Part shown: one piece after another, positions 45,665 through 55,117 of the stretch
How positions within the stretch are numbered: position 1 is the stretch's first letter
Layout of the letters: every line of letters starts with the position of its first letter
Source: Pseudomonadales bacterium
Lineage (GTDB): Bacteria > Pseudomonadota > Gammaproteobacteria > Pseudomonadales > Natronospirillaceae
Reading direction: 5' to 3'
Assembly: GCA_022968985.1 (NCBI GenBank)
Contig: JALJPK010000007.1
Coordinates: forward strand, 1 to 64,000
Length of the DNA stretch: 64,000 nt
Translations under genes and position numbers: made by a program
Notes under the pieces: generated by a model
Seen by the model: the letters and a program-made list of their open reading frames with translations, nothing else
What the model was told of the DNA's origin: nothing
Databases searched by the model: none

Positions 45665-48600
45665 ATGTACTTGATTTAGAAACAGCTGGCACAATACTAG
45701 ATTTTTCAGGTAAACAAGCGTCACTAGAAAATCTTGGCGAAATACAAAAACAAGGCGCTGTTGCACTGCATAATATGATTGCTGATAAAAACATTGGCCT
45801 TGGTTATTTGGCCGACGAAGTAGGAATGGGCAAAACATATATTGCATTAGGCGTAGTAGCCTTAATGCGATACTTCAATCCGTCATTACGTGTATTATAT
45901 ATTTGCCCAAGTCGAAATGTTCAAGATAAGTGGATACGAGATTATAAAAGTTTTATTGAACATAATGTAAAGGTTTCGCAAAATAGAATCCGCACACTCG
46001 ATGGGTTGCCAGCTGCACCATATGCGAATTGCCGAACAATGCGAGAGCTGATTGAAAGTTCGAGCCTTGGTTATTATTCAGATTTTTTTATTGGTAAAAA
46101 CAGCTTCAGTATGGGCTTAAAAACAGCCTATGATTCAGACGATCAATATTATAATGGTAAACTTAACGATTTAAAGGATCTTTTGCCTGCTCATGTAATT
46201 TGTGACATAAAAGCAGACAAAGCATATGTTAAAGATCAATATGCACAAGCCTTAAACTATGTACTGCCTACCTTTGATTTAGTTGTCATAGATGAAGCCC
46301 ATAATTTCAAACACAGCAAACTAAGCAGTGATCGAAACCGTGTTTTATCAACAGTACTAGGGATTGGCGAAGGATTAACAACTCGTGTTAAAAACGCATT
46401 ATTATTATCGGCTACTCCTTATGATAGAAATATAGAACAATTGCGTAACCAACTTAAATTAGTCGGTAAAGGTGAACTTTTAGGTGATACTAAAAGTAGC
46501 GATCGAGAACAAATTCAAAAAACATTAAAAGCATTTATGGTCAGGCGCTTAAACACCCTAAATATTGATGGCGTAGATCATACAAGAAATATGTATCGAG
46601 TCGAACATCGCACCGGCATACGTGCAGATATAAACTTACAGTGTAATAAACAAAAACTAGTCATGGCGCTTGTACAAAAGAAAGTAGGAGAATCATTAAG
46701 CAGGCAAAGTAAAAGCGCAAGTTTTCAAACAGGTATGTTGGCATCTTTTGAAAGTTTTGCACAAACTACAAAAACAGAAACCGTTCAATTTGATGGTGAA
46801 GTATCTGACACAACAGATGCACCAGATCGTCATGTTATTGATCATATCGTTGATAGTTATAAAGAAAAAGGTCTTGGCGCAACCTTACCACACCCAAAAA
46901 TGGATTCAGTCACAAACCAATTAAAAATTGATGCATTAGATAATAATCGCAAACAATTAGTGTTTGTAAGACGAGTAAAAAGCGTAAAAGAAATAAAAAA
47001 CAAACTAGAAGAGCATTATAATAACTGGCTAATAAAACATATAAATAAAATACTAAATGATTCTCGTGATGCAACTAAAGTGTTCAAAGAATTATTTGAT
47101 GCTTATGCCCTTGCCAGTCAAGTGAAAAACAATGATATATCAGACGAGTTAAAAGTAGTTAAGCGTAAAAAAATACCAACTGAATCAAAAGAACAAGAAG
47201 ATAACCAACCGCCAAAGAACGATTCTTTTTTTACTTGGTTCTTCAGAGGGGCTATGGATTCACCCGCCATTCCAATAATGGATAAAAATAAATATTCAAC
47301 ACCAGAGAATATGCGAAATTCATTGGTAGCAAAAAATAATAAGAAAATTCTATTGTTAGAACCGAATTGGGCAAATTTTCTATGCACTGAAGAGTCTATT
47401 GATTTAAAAAAGGTTCTATCCAACAACATTGATGTCATTTTAAACTTATCGAAAAAACACTTAGTCAGCACTCTATTGATCGATGAACTGGATACTTACA
47501 ATGCTTGCCAGATTGGGTTTATTGAATACTTGATGGGTGAGGGTAAAAACTATTTAAAGCCATTATTTACATATTTATCCTCAAAGAAAGAAACGCCTGA
47601 TACAACAGAAAAAAGGATGTTAACAAAAGAACAAGTAGAATCAAGTTTGATGCAGGAAACATTTGCAACAACGTTATTTGACTACGGACTAGAAAATGAC
47701 TTATATCCGTACCAAAAAGAGGTGTATCAAAAAATTGTAGGCATCCATACAGATACAAACACATCCGTTGTTAAGTTATTAGATAAATTGCAAATTCATA
47801 CGTTATTAATTAGTCAATGTTTACGAACAGGGCACGGCCTAATAGACACTTATCTAACGAATATTATAACGACCGAAAATAAATCAAATTCAATAAGCAA
47901 TAGTTGGATGCAAACACTTGTATCTTGCCTCAAACAACAAAAATCAAAATCTGAATTTTCTACTTTTAAAGAACTTCATGGTATTTCAGCGCAGTTAGAT
48001 TTAATTATTAAAACTAATATTCCAGATGCTTATAGAATTAAATCAGAGGGGCGTCGGTTATATATCAGCAATCAGTTAAATCCAGTATCACCAATAAATG
48101 GTGCCACTGGCGAAACTTCAAATAACCGATCATCTCAAGCCCGAAAATTCCGTATGCCTGGATATCCATTAGTATTAGTCTCAACCGATGTATTTCAAGA
48201 AGGGGAAGACTTACATACCTTTTGTGATAGCGTGGTACATTACGGACTTTCAAATTCGCCTGTCAGTATTGAACAAAAAACAGGGCGCGTTGATAGAGTC
48301 GCGGCACTCGCACATCGTCATTTATTAACGGATAAAATTCAGGATAATCATTCTAGAGATAACGATAAAATTCAGGTGAGTTTCCCACATGTGAAACAAA
48401 GTATCGAACAACTTCAAGTACGTCAAGTATGTACTGATATGAATATATTTCTAAAGTCACTGCATAATATCTCATCGAATCAAAACGAAGCTAAAAAAGA
48501 TGTCAACACACAGCAAGCTTTACTTGATAAGTCTGCCATACCTAATCAAATCATGGACTTTCTTGAAACACCATATCCCGCTATCACTCAAAAAAACTTA

Positions 48601-49470
48601 AACAATGGCAAACCTCAATTTGTGCAAAATCAAACGAAAAAGTCCGAGGCTTTGCAAAAACATGTAAATGCTCTATTACAAGAACAGAAAGTGACAAATA
48701 CATTTGAGAATAATAAACTCATCAATGTTACATTAAAATCTGCTCGCCTCAATGGTGAAACTATTCTTTCTGGACAATTAAAATGTGATGAAATTAATGT
48801 TGATAAATGGTCAAAAGCAGATTTGTTTAGAGAAATGGAAGAACGTTCAATTTCAACCCATCACAGAGTCTGCGCTGTGCCTATTTCTAATGGACAATAC
48901 CAACTTTATAAAGATGTAGAGATGCTGGTCTGCGACGAAGAAACAACCCAGTTAGATGATGTAGAAGACTTCTTTAAACGTTTTGAGTCCAACCATTCAT
49001 CAGAGTTAAAACCAGCAAAATCCAACATTGTTAATAAACTATTTAAACAAGTAAAAGAGAGCGGCTCCCTACAATTCGACAATCACTCATCGGGGTTTCA
49101 TTGTGTCCCATTTTATGAAAATGAAAGTTTTGGTTTTAATGTAACATTTAACCCTGACACTATTGGTCAAAGAAGTCACAAAGTATATATCTACGAGTCA
49201 GACAATCACTGTGTATTCGTTAGTAAAGCGGTGTCCGGTGAGTTATTTACTGGTAAAAATATAGTAAACAAAATAATTAAATACACATGGGTAAGAAATA
49301 ACCATACAGATATTGTTGAATTCTATTTAGATAAAGTAAATGACATTACTGGCAGGGCAATACACCCAATTGCATCATTAGATATTAAGGAGTTTGAGTA
49401 CTGTATTTATACACTAGCAGCTCAGGCAGATCGATTGGAGTATATCTTTAAAGAAGCAGATGAGTATTAG
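45661..49470 (+). CDS. SNF2/DEAD-like SF2 helicase, 1269 aa
   Basis: A large superfamily 2 helicase: motif I DEVGMGKTY (K58), VLYICPSRNVQDKW, motif II VVIDEAHNF (D211, E212, A213, H214), motif III LLLSATPYD, and in the second RecA lobe LVFVRRVKSVKEI, VLVSTDVFQEGEDLHTF and motif VI EQKTGRVDRV. The insertion between the lobes (about 470-820) is unusually long. The C-terminal 300 residues have no recognised domain. It ends the three-gene operon. A hairpin with arms ATGTTAC and GTAAC...CAT at about 49521-49546 follows and may end transcription from both sides. Confidence 0.85.
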   Translation: MNVLDLETAGTILDFSGKQASLENLGEIQKQGAVALHNMIADKNIGLGYLADEVGMGKTYIALGVVALMRYFNPSLRVLYICPSRNVQDKWIRDYKSFIEHNVKVSQNRIRTLDGLPAAPYANCRTMRELIESSSLGYYSDFFIGKNSFSMGLKTAYDSDDQYYNGKLNDLKDLLPAHVICDIKADKAYVKDQYAQALNYVLPTFDLVVIDEAHNFKHSKLSSDRNRVLSTVLGIGEGLTTRVKNALLLSATPYDRNIEQLRNQLKLVGKGELLGDTKSSDREQIQKTLKAFMVRRLNTLNIDGVDHTRNMYRVEHRTGIRADINLQCNKQKLVMALVQKKVGESLSRQSKSASFQTGMLASFESFAQTTKTETVQFDGEVSDTTDAPDRHVIDHIVDSYKEKGLGATLPHPKMDSVTNQLKIDALDNNRKQLVFVRRVKSVKEIKNKLEEHYNNWLIKHINKILNDSRDATKVFKELFDAYALASQVKNNDISDELKVVKRKKIPTESKEQEDNQPPKNDSFFTWFFRGAMDSPAIPIMDKNKYSTPENMRNSLVAKNNKKILLLEPNWANFLCTEESIDLKKVLSNNIDVILNLSKKHLVSTLLIDELDTYNACQIGFIEYLMGEGKNYLKPLFTYLSSKKETPDTTEKRMLTKEQVESSLMQETFATTLFDYGLENDLYPYQKEVYQKIVGIHTDTNTSVVKLLDKLQIHTLLISQCLRTGHGLIDTYLTNIITTENKSNSISNSWMQTLVSCLKQQKSKSEFSTFKELHGISAQLDLIIKTNIPDAYRIKSEGRRLYISNQLNPVSPINGATGETSNNRSSQARKFRMPGYPLVLVSTDVFQEGEDLHTFCDSVVHYGLSNSPVSIEQKTGRVDRVAALAHRHLLTDKIQDNHSRDNDKIQVSFPHVKQSIEQLQVRQVCTDMNIFLKSLHNISSNQNEAKKDVNTQQALLDKSAIPNQIMDFLETPYPAITQKNLNNGKPQFVQNQTKKSEALQKHVNALLQEQKVTNTFENNKLINVTLKSARLNGETILSGQLKCDEINVDKWSKADLFREMEERSISTHHRVCAVPISNGQYQLYKDVEMLVCDEETTQLDDVEDFFKRFESNHSSELKPAKSNIVNKLFKQVKESGSLQFDNHSSGFHCVPFYENESFGFNVTFNPDTIGQRSHKVYIYESDNHCVFVSKAVSGELFTGKNIVNKIIKYTWVRNNHTDIVEFYLDKVNDITGRAIHPIASLDIKEFEYCIYTLAAQADRLEYIFKEADEY

Positions 49471-49548
49471 CGCAACCACAAACTAACGCGATACTAACAA
49501 ACTTCATAATAGCGAATTTTAATGTTACATGGACGTAACAACATTATT

Positions 49549-49770
49549 TTAATTTTCTACTAAAATTTCAACCACTTCAATTTTATAACCTAAATAATCT
49601 GCAATGATAAGTTTCGTTTTTTGACTCATATCGCCTTTTAAAAAAGAATCTAAAGTGGGTTTAGATAAATTACAAACTGAAATTATATGTTTTTTTCTAA
49701 CTTTTCCTTGTATTTTTTTATTAATTAAGTTTATTAATTCGTTATCAACTAAGTTGGTATTATTTGACAT
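49549..49770 (-). CDS. Small HTH protein
   Basis: A 73-residue protein with an Xre-like helix-turn-helix (KKHIISVCNLSKPTLDSFLK). AAGGAAAC stands 6 bases before its ATG. It is the second gene after the metalloprotease on the minus strand (43-base gap). It may be a repressor or antitoxin of that pair. Confidence 0.6.
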   Translation of the reverse strand: MSNNTNLVDNELINLINKKIQGKVRKKHIISVCNLSKPTLDSFLKGDMSQKTKLIIADYLGYKIEVVEILVEN

Positions 49771-49813
49771 TGTTAGTTTCCTTCATTGTTATAATGATTG
49801 ATTTGATTCCTTG

Positions 49814-50938
49814 TTAAACACTACCCATCTTATATCGTTGCAATTCTTTTTGTAATTGACTGTCTTGTTCACTGTGATTATACGGCCAAAATAATTGTGT
49901 GTAGGTTTCATTTAAAGCTGGAATCACTTCATTTAATTTAGCGATACTACTTATACTGCCTATTACATAAGTGGGTATCTCCGGTTTTGATTTAAGTGCG
50001 CTGTAACCATTTGGCATTAAGTTTTTACTAATACTGCTTAACGGTACTTGGTTTGCGCAGCCCGGTGCATTTAGCATTTGTTCTAATAAACTTGTATTGC
50101 CTGCTATATTTCGTTTGCCTATATATAGGGCTGCGTCTCGATAACCTGCCGGTTCACTTTTCCAACCTTGTTTGATGGCTTGTTGGAATGTTCTTACAGC
50201 TGCTGTTGTATAGCCTATTTTTCTTCGGCATATAAAACTTAAAGCATTATAAGCATACGCATTAGCCAATGCTTCTTCTAAAGGCTGGTGTGGATGTGAT
50301 AGTTGTTTGTTATATTGCCGTTTTTTATAATCTAAATAAATACTACGTGGCTGTCCAAAGGCTGCTGATAAGACTTCCATATGGGTTGCCGCCGACTCAA
50401 CAAGATGATGATAAAATTCATGTTGAAAAATATCAAAAACCAATAAGTGTAATAATATTTCTTTATTCCAAATTCGTAAGTGTGCTGACTGTGCATACAT
50501 ACGATCACAATAACCCAGTATTTCATCAGCATTTAGATAAATACCCCATTGTTCTTTTGCAGTAAAATGAAAAGGGTGATAAAACGCCAAAACCTCATTG
50601 GGTAATTGTTGCCAACTAAGTTCACGCAAAAAAGATGCAGGATTTTTCTGTGCGTGTAATAAATCATCACCTTTTATATCCAGGCCTTGTTGCTGATTAA
50701 AATGGTTATTGAGTTCATCTTTTTGAGCTTTAGATAAACGTATTACGGGTTCTAAATTTTCGGTTTGTTTACGTGTTTGTTGAAATGCAAAAATATGAGG
50801 TCGACAATCATTATAAAAATCATCAGTTAAATTGACTTTATCTAAATTTGATCGTTGATGGCGCAGTTGATGCGAATCTAACCAAAAAAGTAACGTGGTG
50901 AATTTTTCATCTAGTTTCGGTGATACTGTAAATGTCAT
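49814..50938 (-). CDS. HEXXH zinc metalloprotease-like protein
   Basis: A 374-residue protein with a zinc-protease motif FQHEFYHHLVES (H173, E174, H177) and a downstream Glu-rich helix PLEEALANAYAYNAL that can supply the third ligand. The rest is not assigned. It is on the opposite strand to the helicases and pairs with a small HTH gene. HTH-protease pairs are known as regulators that cleave a repressor (ImmA/IrrE type), and some act in defence, but this protein is not a clear ImmA. AGGA precedes the ATG. Confidence 0.7.
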   Translation of the reverse strand: MTFTVSPKLDEKFTTLLFWLDSHQLRHQRSNLDKVNLTDDFYNDCRPHIFAFQQTRKQTENLEPVIRLSKAQKDELNNHFNQQQGLDIKGDDLLHAQKNPASFLRELSWQQLPNEVLAFYHPFHFTAKEQWGIYLNADEILGYCDRMYAQSAHLRIWNKEILLHLLVFDIFQHEFYHHLVESAATHMEVLSAAFGQPRSIYLDYKKRQYNKQLSHPHQPLEEALANAYAYNALSFICRRKIGYTTAAVRTFQQAIKQGWKSEPAGYRDAALYIGKRNIAGNTSLLEQMLNAPGCANQVPLSSISKNLMPNGYSALKSKPEIPTYVIGSISSIAKLNEVIPALNETYTQLFWPYNHSEQDSQLQKELQRYKMGSV

Positions 50939-51328
50939 CTTTTCATCCTATTATAACTTTTTTTAGGGTTGTTTTCTTACACTCACGATAGTTTTATACT
51001 GCACTTAAATACTAGGTTAAGCAATGAGATATTTGATAATAAACAATAAGACAAAACTTAAGTAATACAGCTGGAATCAATCGACAATTATAATACTAAC
51101 CACATCATTTCTAATAAAACAGCAGTTAATTACAGCACCTAGCCAAAATTGGGCAGGTGTCTAACTAAACCTAATATTAGTTATATTTTGAAACTATTAT
51201 GTGGTTGTATATACAAAATAAACGACACAAAAGAAGCATTAGCTAATACGAATTTTGTAATCTGAATCACTCAAAACAGCAAATTCTACTCTTGAATCAA
51301 CACAGATAAATTGAACGAGAATTATAAT
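50939..51328. repeat. Divergent intergenic region with a hairpin repeat
   Basis: Between the protease (minus) and regA-like (plus) genes. CACCTAGCC (51136-51144) and GGGCAGGTG (51151-51159) form a 9-bp stem with one mismatch. The surrounding 60 bp are related to 41905-41968. No gene is seen. Confidence 0.5.
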
Positions 51329-51784
51329 ATGGATCATGAACAAGTTAACGGCAATGTAGCAACCAACTCACATTTAGATACTATTGATGAATTTTGTTGT
51401 ACCGACACATTATTAGAAGTCGATTTAGTTGATAGCAATAATTTTCTAAAAGTGGCAGAAACCTTAACGCGTATAGGGGTGATGTCCAAAAAAGATAAAA
51501 CATTATTTCAAAGTTGTCATATTTTACATAAACAAGGTCGTTATTATATTGTTTCGTTTAAGGAACTGTATGTATTAGACAATAAAGAAGACAATCTTAA
51601 ATCGGATGATATCAAACGTAGAAACGCAATCGCTGAATTATTAGAGCAATGGAATTTAATTGATATTGTGAGTGATTATGAAAAAGATGACAGTGAAAAG
51701 AAATTGAAAAAGATTAAAGTTGTAAAATTCGCAAATAAAGACAAATGGAACTTACAGCCAAAATATACAATAGGTAAAGACTGA
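51329..51784 (+). CDS. RegA-like translational repressor (T4 phage family)
   Basis: A 151-residue homolog of phage T4 RegA, an RNA-binding protein that blocks translation at start sites of early mRNAs. The match to T4 RegA runs from residue 35 to the end: FLKVAETLTRIGVMSKKDK, then QSCHILHKQGRYYIVSFKEL, then RRNAIAELLEQWNLIDIV and finally W-LQPKYTIGKD, in T4 FLKVKETLTRMG, QSCHILQKKGLYYIVHFKE, RRDSIAWLLEDWGLIEIV, KLVPKYTIGN. About half the residues agree. An N-terminal extension of about 24 acidic residues is new compared with T4. ATG 51329 is preferred over TTG 51311. It stands alone between defence genes, with no other T4-like gene nearby. Confidence 0.9.
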   Translation: MDHEQVNGNVATNSHLDTIDEFCCTDTLLEVDLVDSNNFLKVAETLTRIGVMSKKDKTLFQSCHILHKQGRYYIVSFKELYVLDNKEDNLKSDDIKRRNAIAELLEQWNLIDIVSDYEKDDSEKKLKKIKVVKFANKDKWNLQPKYTIGKD

Positions 51785-52231
51785 ACAATTTTATAGTGTT
51801 AATGAACAAACTAACTCGGGCCAATCTAAGGGTTAAGCCAATTATTGATAAACGATTGTAGAGTTTAATGATTTAATTCAAGTGATACACCAGGCTGTCC
51901 TAAAAGTGTGAGTGGGTGAGGATGAAAAAACGACAGGCTAAAACCAGCACACACGCTGGTAAAACATTTTTTGGCTGTTGTTTTTAGTTTTGTTGTTTTT
52001 ATCGTAGGTCGACTTTTAAGTCGTCAAAACAAAAAACGCGGTCGAATTTATTTTCTTTCAGGTTACATAGATCCGCTTGGTTTGAAAATTTTGTTGTTTA
52101 ATAAGGGCTGTGAATGAATATACTGTTAAATACATTAATTAAAAAAGAGTTTGTGGGAAAGTAAGATTTCTACAGCCTCGTTATGAATACAGCCGAATTT
52201 GGATTACCAGCTAGATTTAGGAGATAATTTT
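51785..52231. other. Intergenic stretch with small hairpins
   Basis: No gene is seen. Two hairpins are visible: arms CCAGC/GCTGG around 51948, followed by TTTTTT after about 15 bases (possible terminator of the regA-like gene), and GACTT/AAGTC near 52012. Confidence 0.4.
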
Positions 52232-52960
52232 ATGAGTAGTAAAAAATTAGAAAAGTACTTTGGAAATGACAATTTGCAAATGCGTGTTTCGTGGCTTGAA
52301 CTTTACGGACATCAATCGAATGTTTGGGGAGAAACTTGCAGTATTGAATTAGAGTGGGTTGTTGAAATTGTAGATTCTTTTTACGTAAGCAAGCCATGCT
52401 GGAAAGAAATATGTGAGGCTGCTGACCGAATAGACAGTACCGCCCTAGATTTGAACATGTTTTGTGAATGGGATAACGAACCAGATATAGTTGATATATA
52501 CCAATTTTATTTTTCTGATATAGAGATTGCTAAAGCAATGGCATTAAGGGTTCAAAGTAGTGCCAGAAACAAAAGAAAAGACAATGTACGTAGAATTAGA
52601 CTAGAAAAAGCTGGCGGTTTTCATGATCAAAGTATTCTAGCTAAACTGTATGAAATCCAGCAAGGTTGTTGCTACTTCTCTGGAGAACCACTAATAAAAA
52701 ACCCGAAAAACTATGTAATAGATCACATTAAGTCTATTTATAAAGGGGGCACGAATTGGCCAAGAAATCTCGCTTTAGTTCTAAGGGAAATAAATACATG
52801 GAAAGGAGGTCATTCAACTTCAGCTCAAACACTGAAATGGCTAGCTAAAGAGCGAGGGCAACATTGGCTGCGTAATCAAAAAGAATTATGTAAAGAAGTC
52901 GATCTTCGGCGCGAGGCACTTGATAAAGAATTTCGGAACAAGCATAAAATCAACTCATAA
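52232..52960 (+). CDS. HNH endonuclease
   Basis: A 242-residue protein. The HNH unit is in the second half: YEIQQGCCYFSGEPL, then YVIDHIKSIYKGGTNWPRN and LALVLREINTWKGG, which gives the D-H, N and N-x-x-K pattern. Only one Cys pair-like position (CCYFSG) is present, so structural zinc is doubtful. The N-terminal half (VSWLELYGHQSNVWGETCSI) is not assigned. ATG 52232 follows GGAG by 9 bases; a TTG at 52199 is less likely. Its place between a RegA homolog and BREX suggests a defence nuclease, possibly a stand-alone restriction enzyme. Confidence 0.8.
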   Translation: MSSKKLEKYFGNDNLQMRVSWLELYGHQSNVWGETCSIELEWVVEIVDSFYVSKPCWKEICEAADRIDSTALDLNMFCEWDNEPDIVDIYQFYFSDIEIAKAMALRVQSSARNKRKDNVRRIRLEKAGGFHDQSILAKLYEIQQGCCYFSGEPLIKNPKNYVIDHIKSIYKGGTNWPRNLALVLREINTWKGGHSTSAQTLKWLAKERGQHWLRNQKELCKEVDLRREALDKEFRNKHKINS

Positions 52961-53793
52961 CCGTATTGTTAAGGAATAAGAGATGGTTGAAAACTTACAG
53001 TGGATGTCTCGAGTAATTTTTGTATCAGGTAACTTTGACAAAGTTGATCTGGTTCGTTTGGTTTAGAAGACACGACACCCTTATGGTTCGTTAGCTAATG
53101 TCAAAAGTGGATGTCCTTTTTTGGTTTTTATACTCATAAAACAAGATTTTCTAGTTGTGGATGTCTCGAATAGGTTTTATTTTAAGTTACTTTTCTCCAA
53201 ATAACTCAATCCACTTTGATTTAACCCCGTGGAAAGGGTGATGTGGGAGAGGCGATCCCATCACGGTTTTTGAAAATGGATCAATAAATTAAATCACTTG
53301 AAAAGTGGTGGGTGTCCATATAAGTCAGGTTGGTTGAATGAATATGTATGTAACTAATGTATGGCATTCAAAACTTTCCAGTATCTGTCTAAACCTGTAT
53401 GATCACAGGGCTTTAAATTGCCAGTAAGTGTCTTTTTTCTGATCTAAAAATAATACATGGTTTACTATTGTCGTTATAAGTGATACCGGCCTCCAATGTG
53501 AGATAAAAATTACTCAGATGTATTGTTTAAATGAAAATTCTGAAAACTAATAATTGGATACAAAACGTTATTTTAGCTGTTATTAGGTTGATTTTTATTA
53601 AAGTTAAATTGTATTTAAATACAAAGAAAATATTATCAGTACTCTAGGTATTACTTTAATTGTCTGTTTCCAACGTTAAGTTGTTATTTTTAATGAATAA
53701 TCAAATTTAAAGTATTGAATATCAGCTTTAGCTCCGAAAGTGAGAATACTTATGGAGCTGAGAATTTAGCTATTGCATCAGGGTATACAGAGA
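52961..53793 (+). other. 833-bp gap with TGGATGTC repeats and a terminator hairpin
   Basis: GTGGATGTC occurs at about 53000, 53107 and 53157, with a related GTGGGTGTCC at 53307. GTGATGTGGGA (53238-53248) and TCCCATCAC (53256-53264) make a strong hairpin followed by GGTTTTTG, which looks like an intrinsic terminator although no upstream gene reaches it directly. A 28-codon frame at 52983 (MVENLQWMSRV) has a ribosome site (AAGGAATAAGAG). The region could produce a small RNA or be a decayed locus; the BREX promoter should be in its right part. Confidence 0.45.
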
Positions 53794-54582
53794 ATGAATA
53801 ATTTAAATCCAACCTCAGTATTAAAAAAATATGACACAACAATAAATGTGATCGGTGGTATTAAAGATTGTGATCCAATTTTCAAAACTATTAATTCATA
53901 TTTTGATGATAACGCTGATAGCAACAATGAATTTAATTTAAGAACTGAAAGAAGTCGTATTCGAATTGATAGAGGGGTTCGAACTGCCTTCTTACAATTT
54001 AAAAATAAAGATCATCAAGACTTAATTCAGTCAATTTTTTCTAGTAATTTAACATTACAAGTCAAACAGGTACTTTTATTTTGGCAGTTTGCACTTAACA
54101 ATAGTTTATTTAGAGACATATCAGTTCAAGTATTTGCTAAAGAATATATCTCAGGAAAAGCAGTTATATCAAAAGAAATAATAATTGGGTTTCTAAAAGA
54201 TTTAATTAGTAATAATGAATCTCTACACTCCAAATGGTCTGAAGTCACGATTAGAACTTTGGCGACTAAATACCTTAACTTTTTAACAAAAATTAATTTT
54301 GTTGAAGGTGCTAGAAAAAAAACATTTAAACGAATATTGATGTCATCAGATTTATTGGTTTTGTTTTTATATATTTTAAAAATAAATGAAACAGAAAATC
54401 GAGATATATATTCCAATGAATTTTTTCCATTGGTATTTATTGATAAAAGCGATATCCAAGAAAGATTAAAAAAAATATCACTCAAAGGTTACTTCAACAT
54501 GGATTTTAATGGTGTTGAACTAAATATCGAATTAACTCACAGCTTTAAAGGGATTTGTGATGTCATTTGTACTAGAGAATAG
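53794..54582 (+). CDS. brxA: BREX type 1 protein BrxA (DUF1819)
   Basis: First gene of a type 1 BREX operon. The 262-residue protein has the DUF1819 pattern: helices near the N-terminus, then WSEVTIRTLATKYLNFLTKI and RKKTFKRILMSSDLLVLFLY. In known BREX loci BrxA is a DNA-binding accessory factor. ATG 53794 is preferred to an upstream TTG at 53773. It overlaps brxB by 23 bases. Confidence 0.85.
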   Translation: MNNLNPTSVLKKYDTTINVIGGIKDCDPIFKTINSYFDDNADSNNEFNLRTERSRIRIDRGVRTAFLQFKNKDHQDLIQSIFSSNLTLQVKQVLLFWQFALNNSLFRDISVQVFAKEYISGKAVISKEIIIGFLKDLISNNESLHSKWSEVTIRTLATKYLNFLTKINFVEGARKKTFKRILMSSDLLVLFLYILKINETENRDIYSNEFFPLVFIDKSDIQERLKKISLKGYFNMDFNGVELNIELTHSFKGICDVICTRE

Positions 54583-55108
54583 GCAAAAATTTGAAGCGTT
54601 AAAATTTCAAATTACCAACCAAGATCAGCTTCGAAAACAGGCAAATGGTGGTAATAGTATTTTATTTACTTACACACCAAGCGATGAGCAATTGTATCTT
54701 GATAAAGCAAAAGAACAATTTCATCAGCAAGCTGAATTTATTGATGTCAGTAAGTTGCTTGTACAAATCATAGATAAAGATGGTTGGGATGCTTTTGAGG
54801 AATATTATAAAGACTTTATCAGCACACCAAGCATACTTTTTAAATCAGATGATCCTGAGGTTGATTTATTTGATTTAATTATTCAGGCAATAGAGCAAGC
54901 TGTGAAAAATGGGAAAATCCCCATGATGATCCGATCAGGCTGTTTATATGGGACTGGTATCGAGAACGTTAACATCATGGAGCACCCTTCTGTAATGAAA
55001 CTTAGTCATCCATTGGTCATTTTTTATCCTGCAAAAGTAACGGATGAGAATGTATTTTTCTTAAATTTTAAAGCAGCGTCTAAATACCGCTGTATCTTGC
55101 TGAAGTAA
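54560..55108 (+). CDS. brxB: BREX type 1 protein BrxB (DUF1788)
   Basis: A 182-residue DUF1788 protein: ENRQKFEALKFQITNQDQL near the start, then FTYTPSDEQLYLDKAKEQF, and GCLYGTGIENVNIMEHPSVM, LVIFYPAKV at the end. Position between brxA and brxC and length are typical. ATG 54560, with AAGGG 8 bases before it, is preferred to the adjacent GTG 54557. BrxB is needed for BREX function but its activity is not established. Confidence 0.9.
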   Translation: MSFVLENRQKFEALKFQITNQDQLRKQANGGNSILFTYTPSDEQLYLDKAKEQFHQQAEFIDVSKLLVQIIDKDGWDAFEEYYKDFISTPSILFKSDDPEVDLFDLIIQAIEQAVKNGKIPMMIRSGCLYGTGIENVNIMEHPSVMKLSHPLVIFYPAKVTDENVFFLNFKAASKYRCILLK

Positions 55109-55117
55109 GGGCAAATA

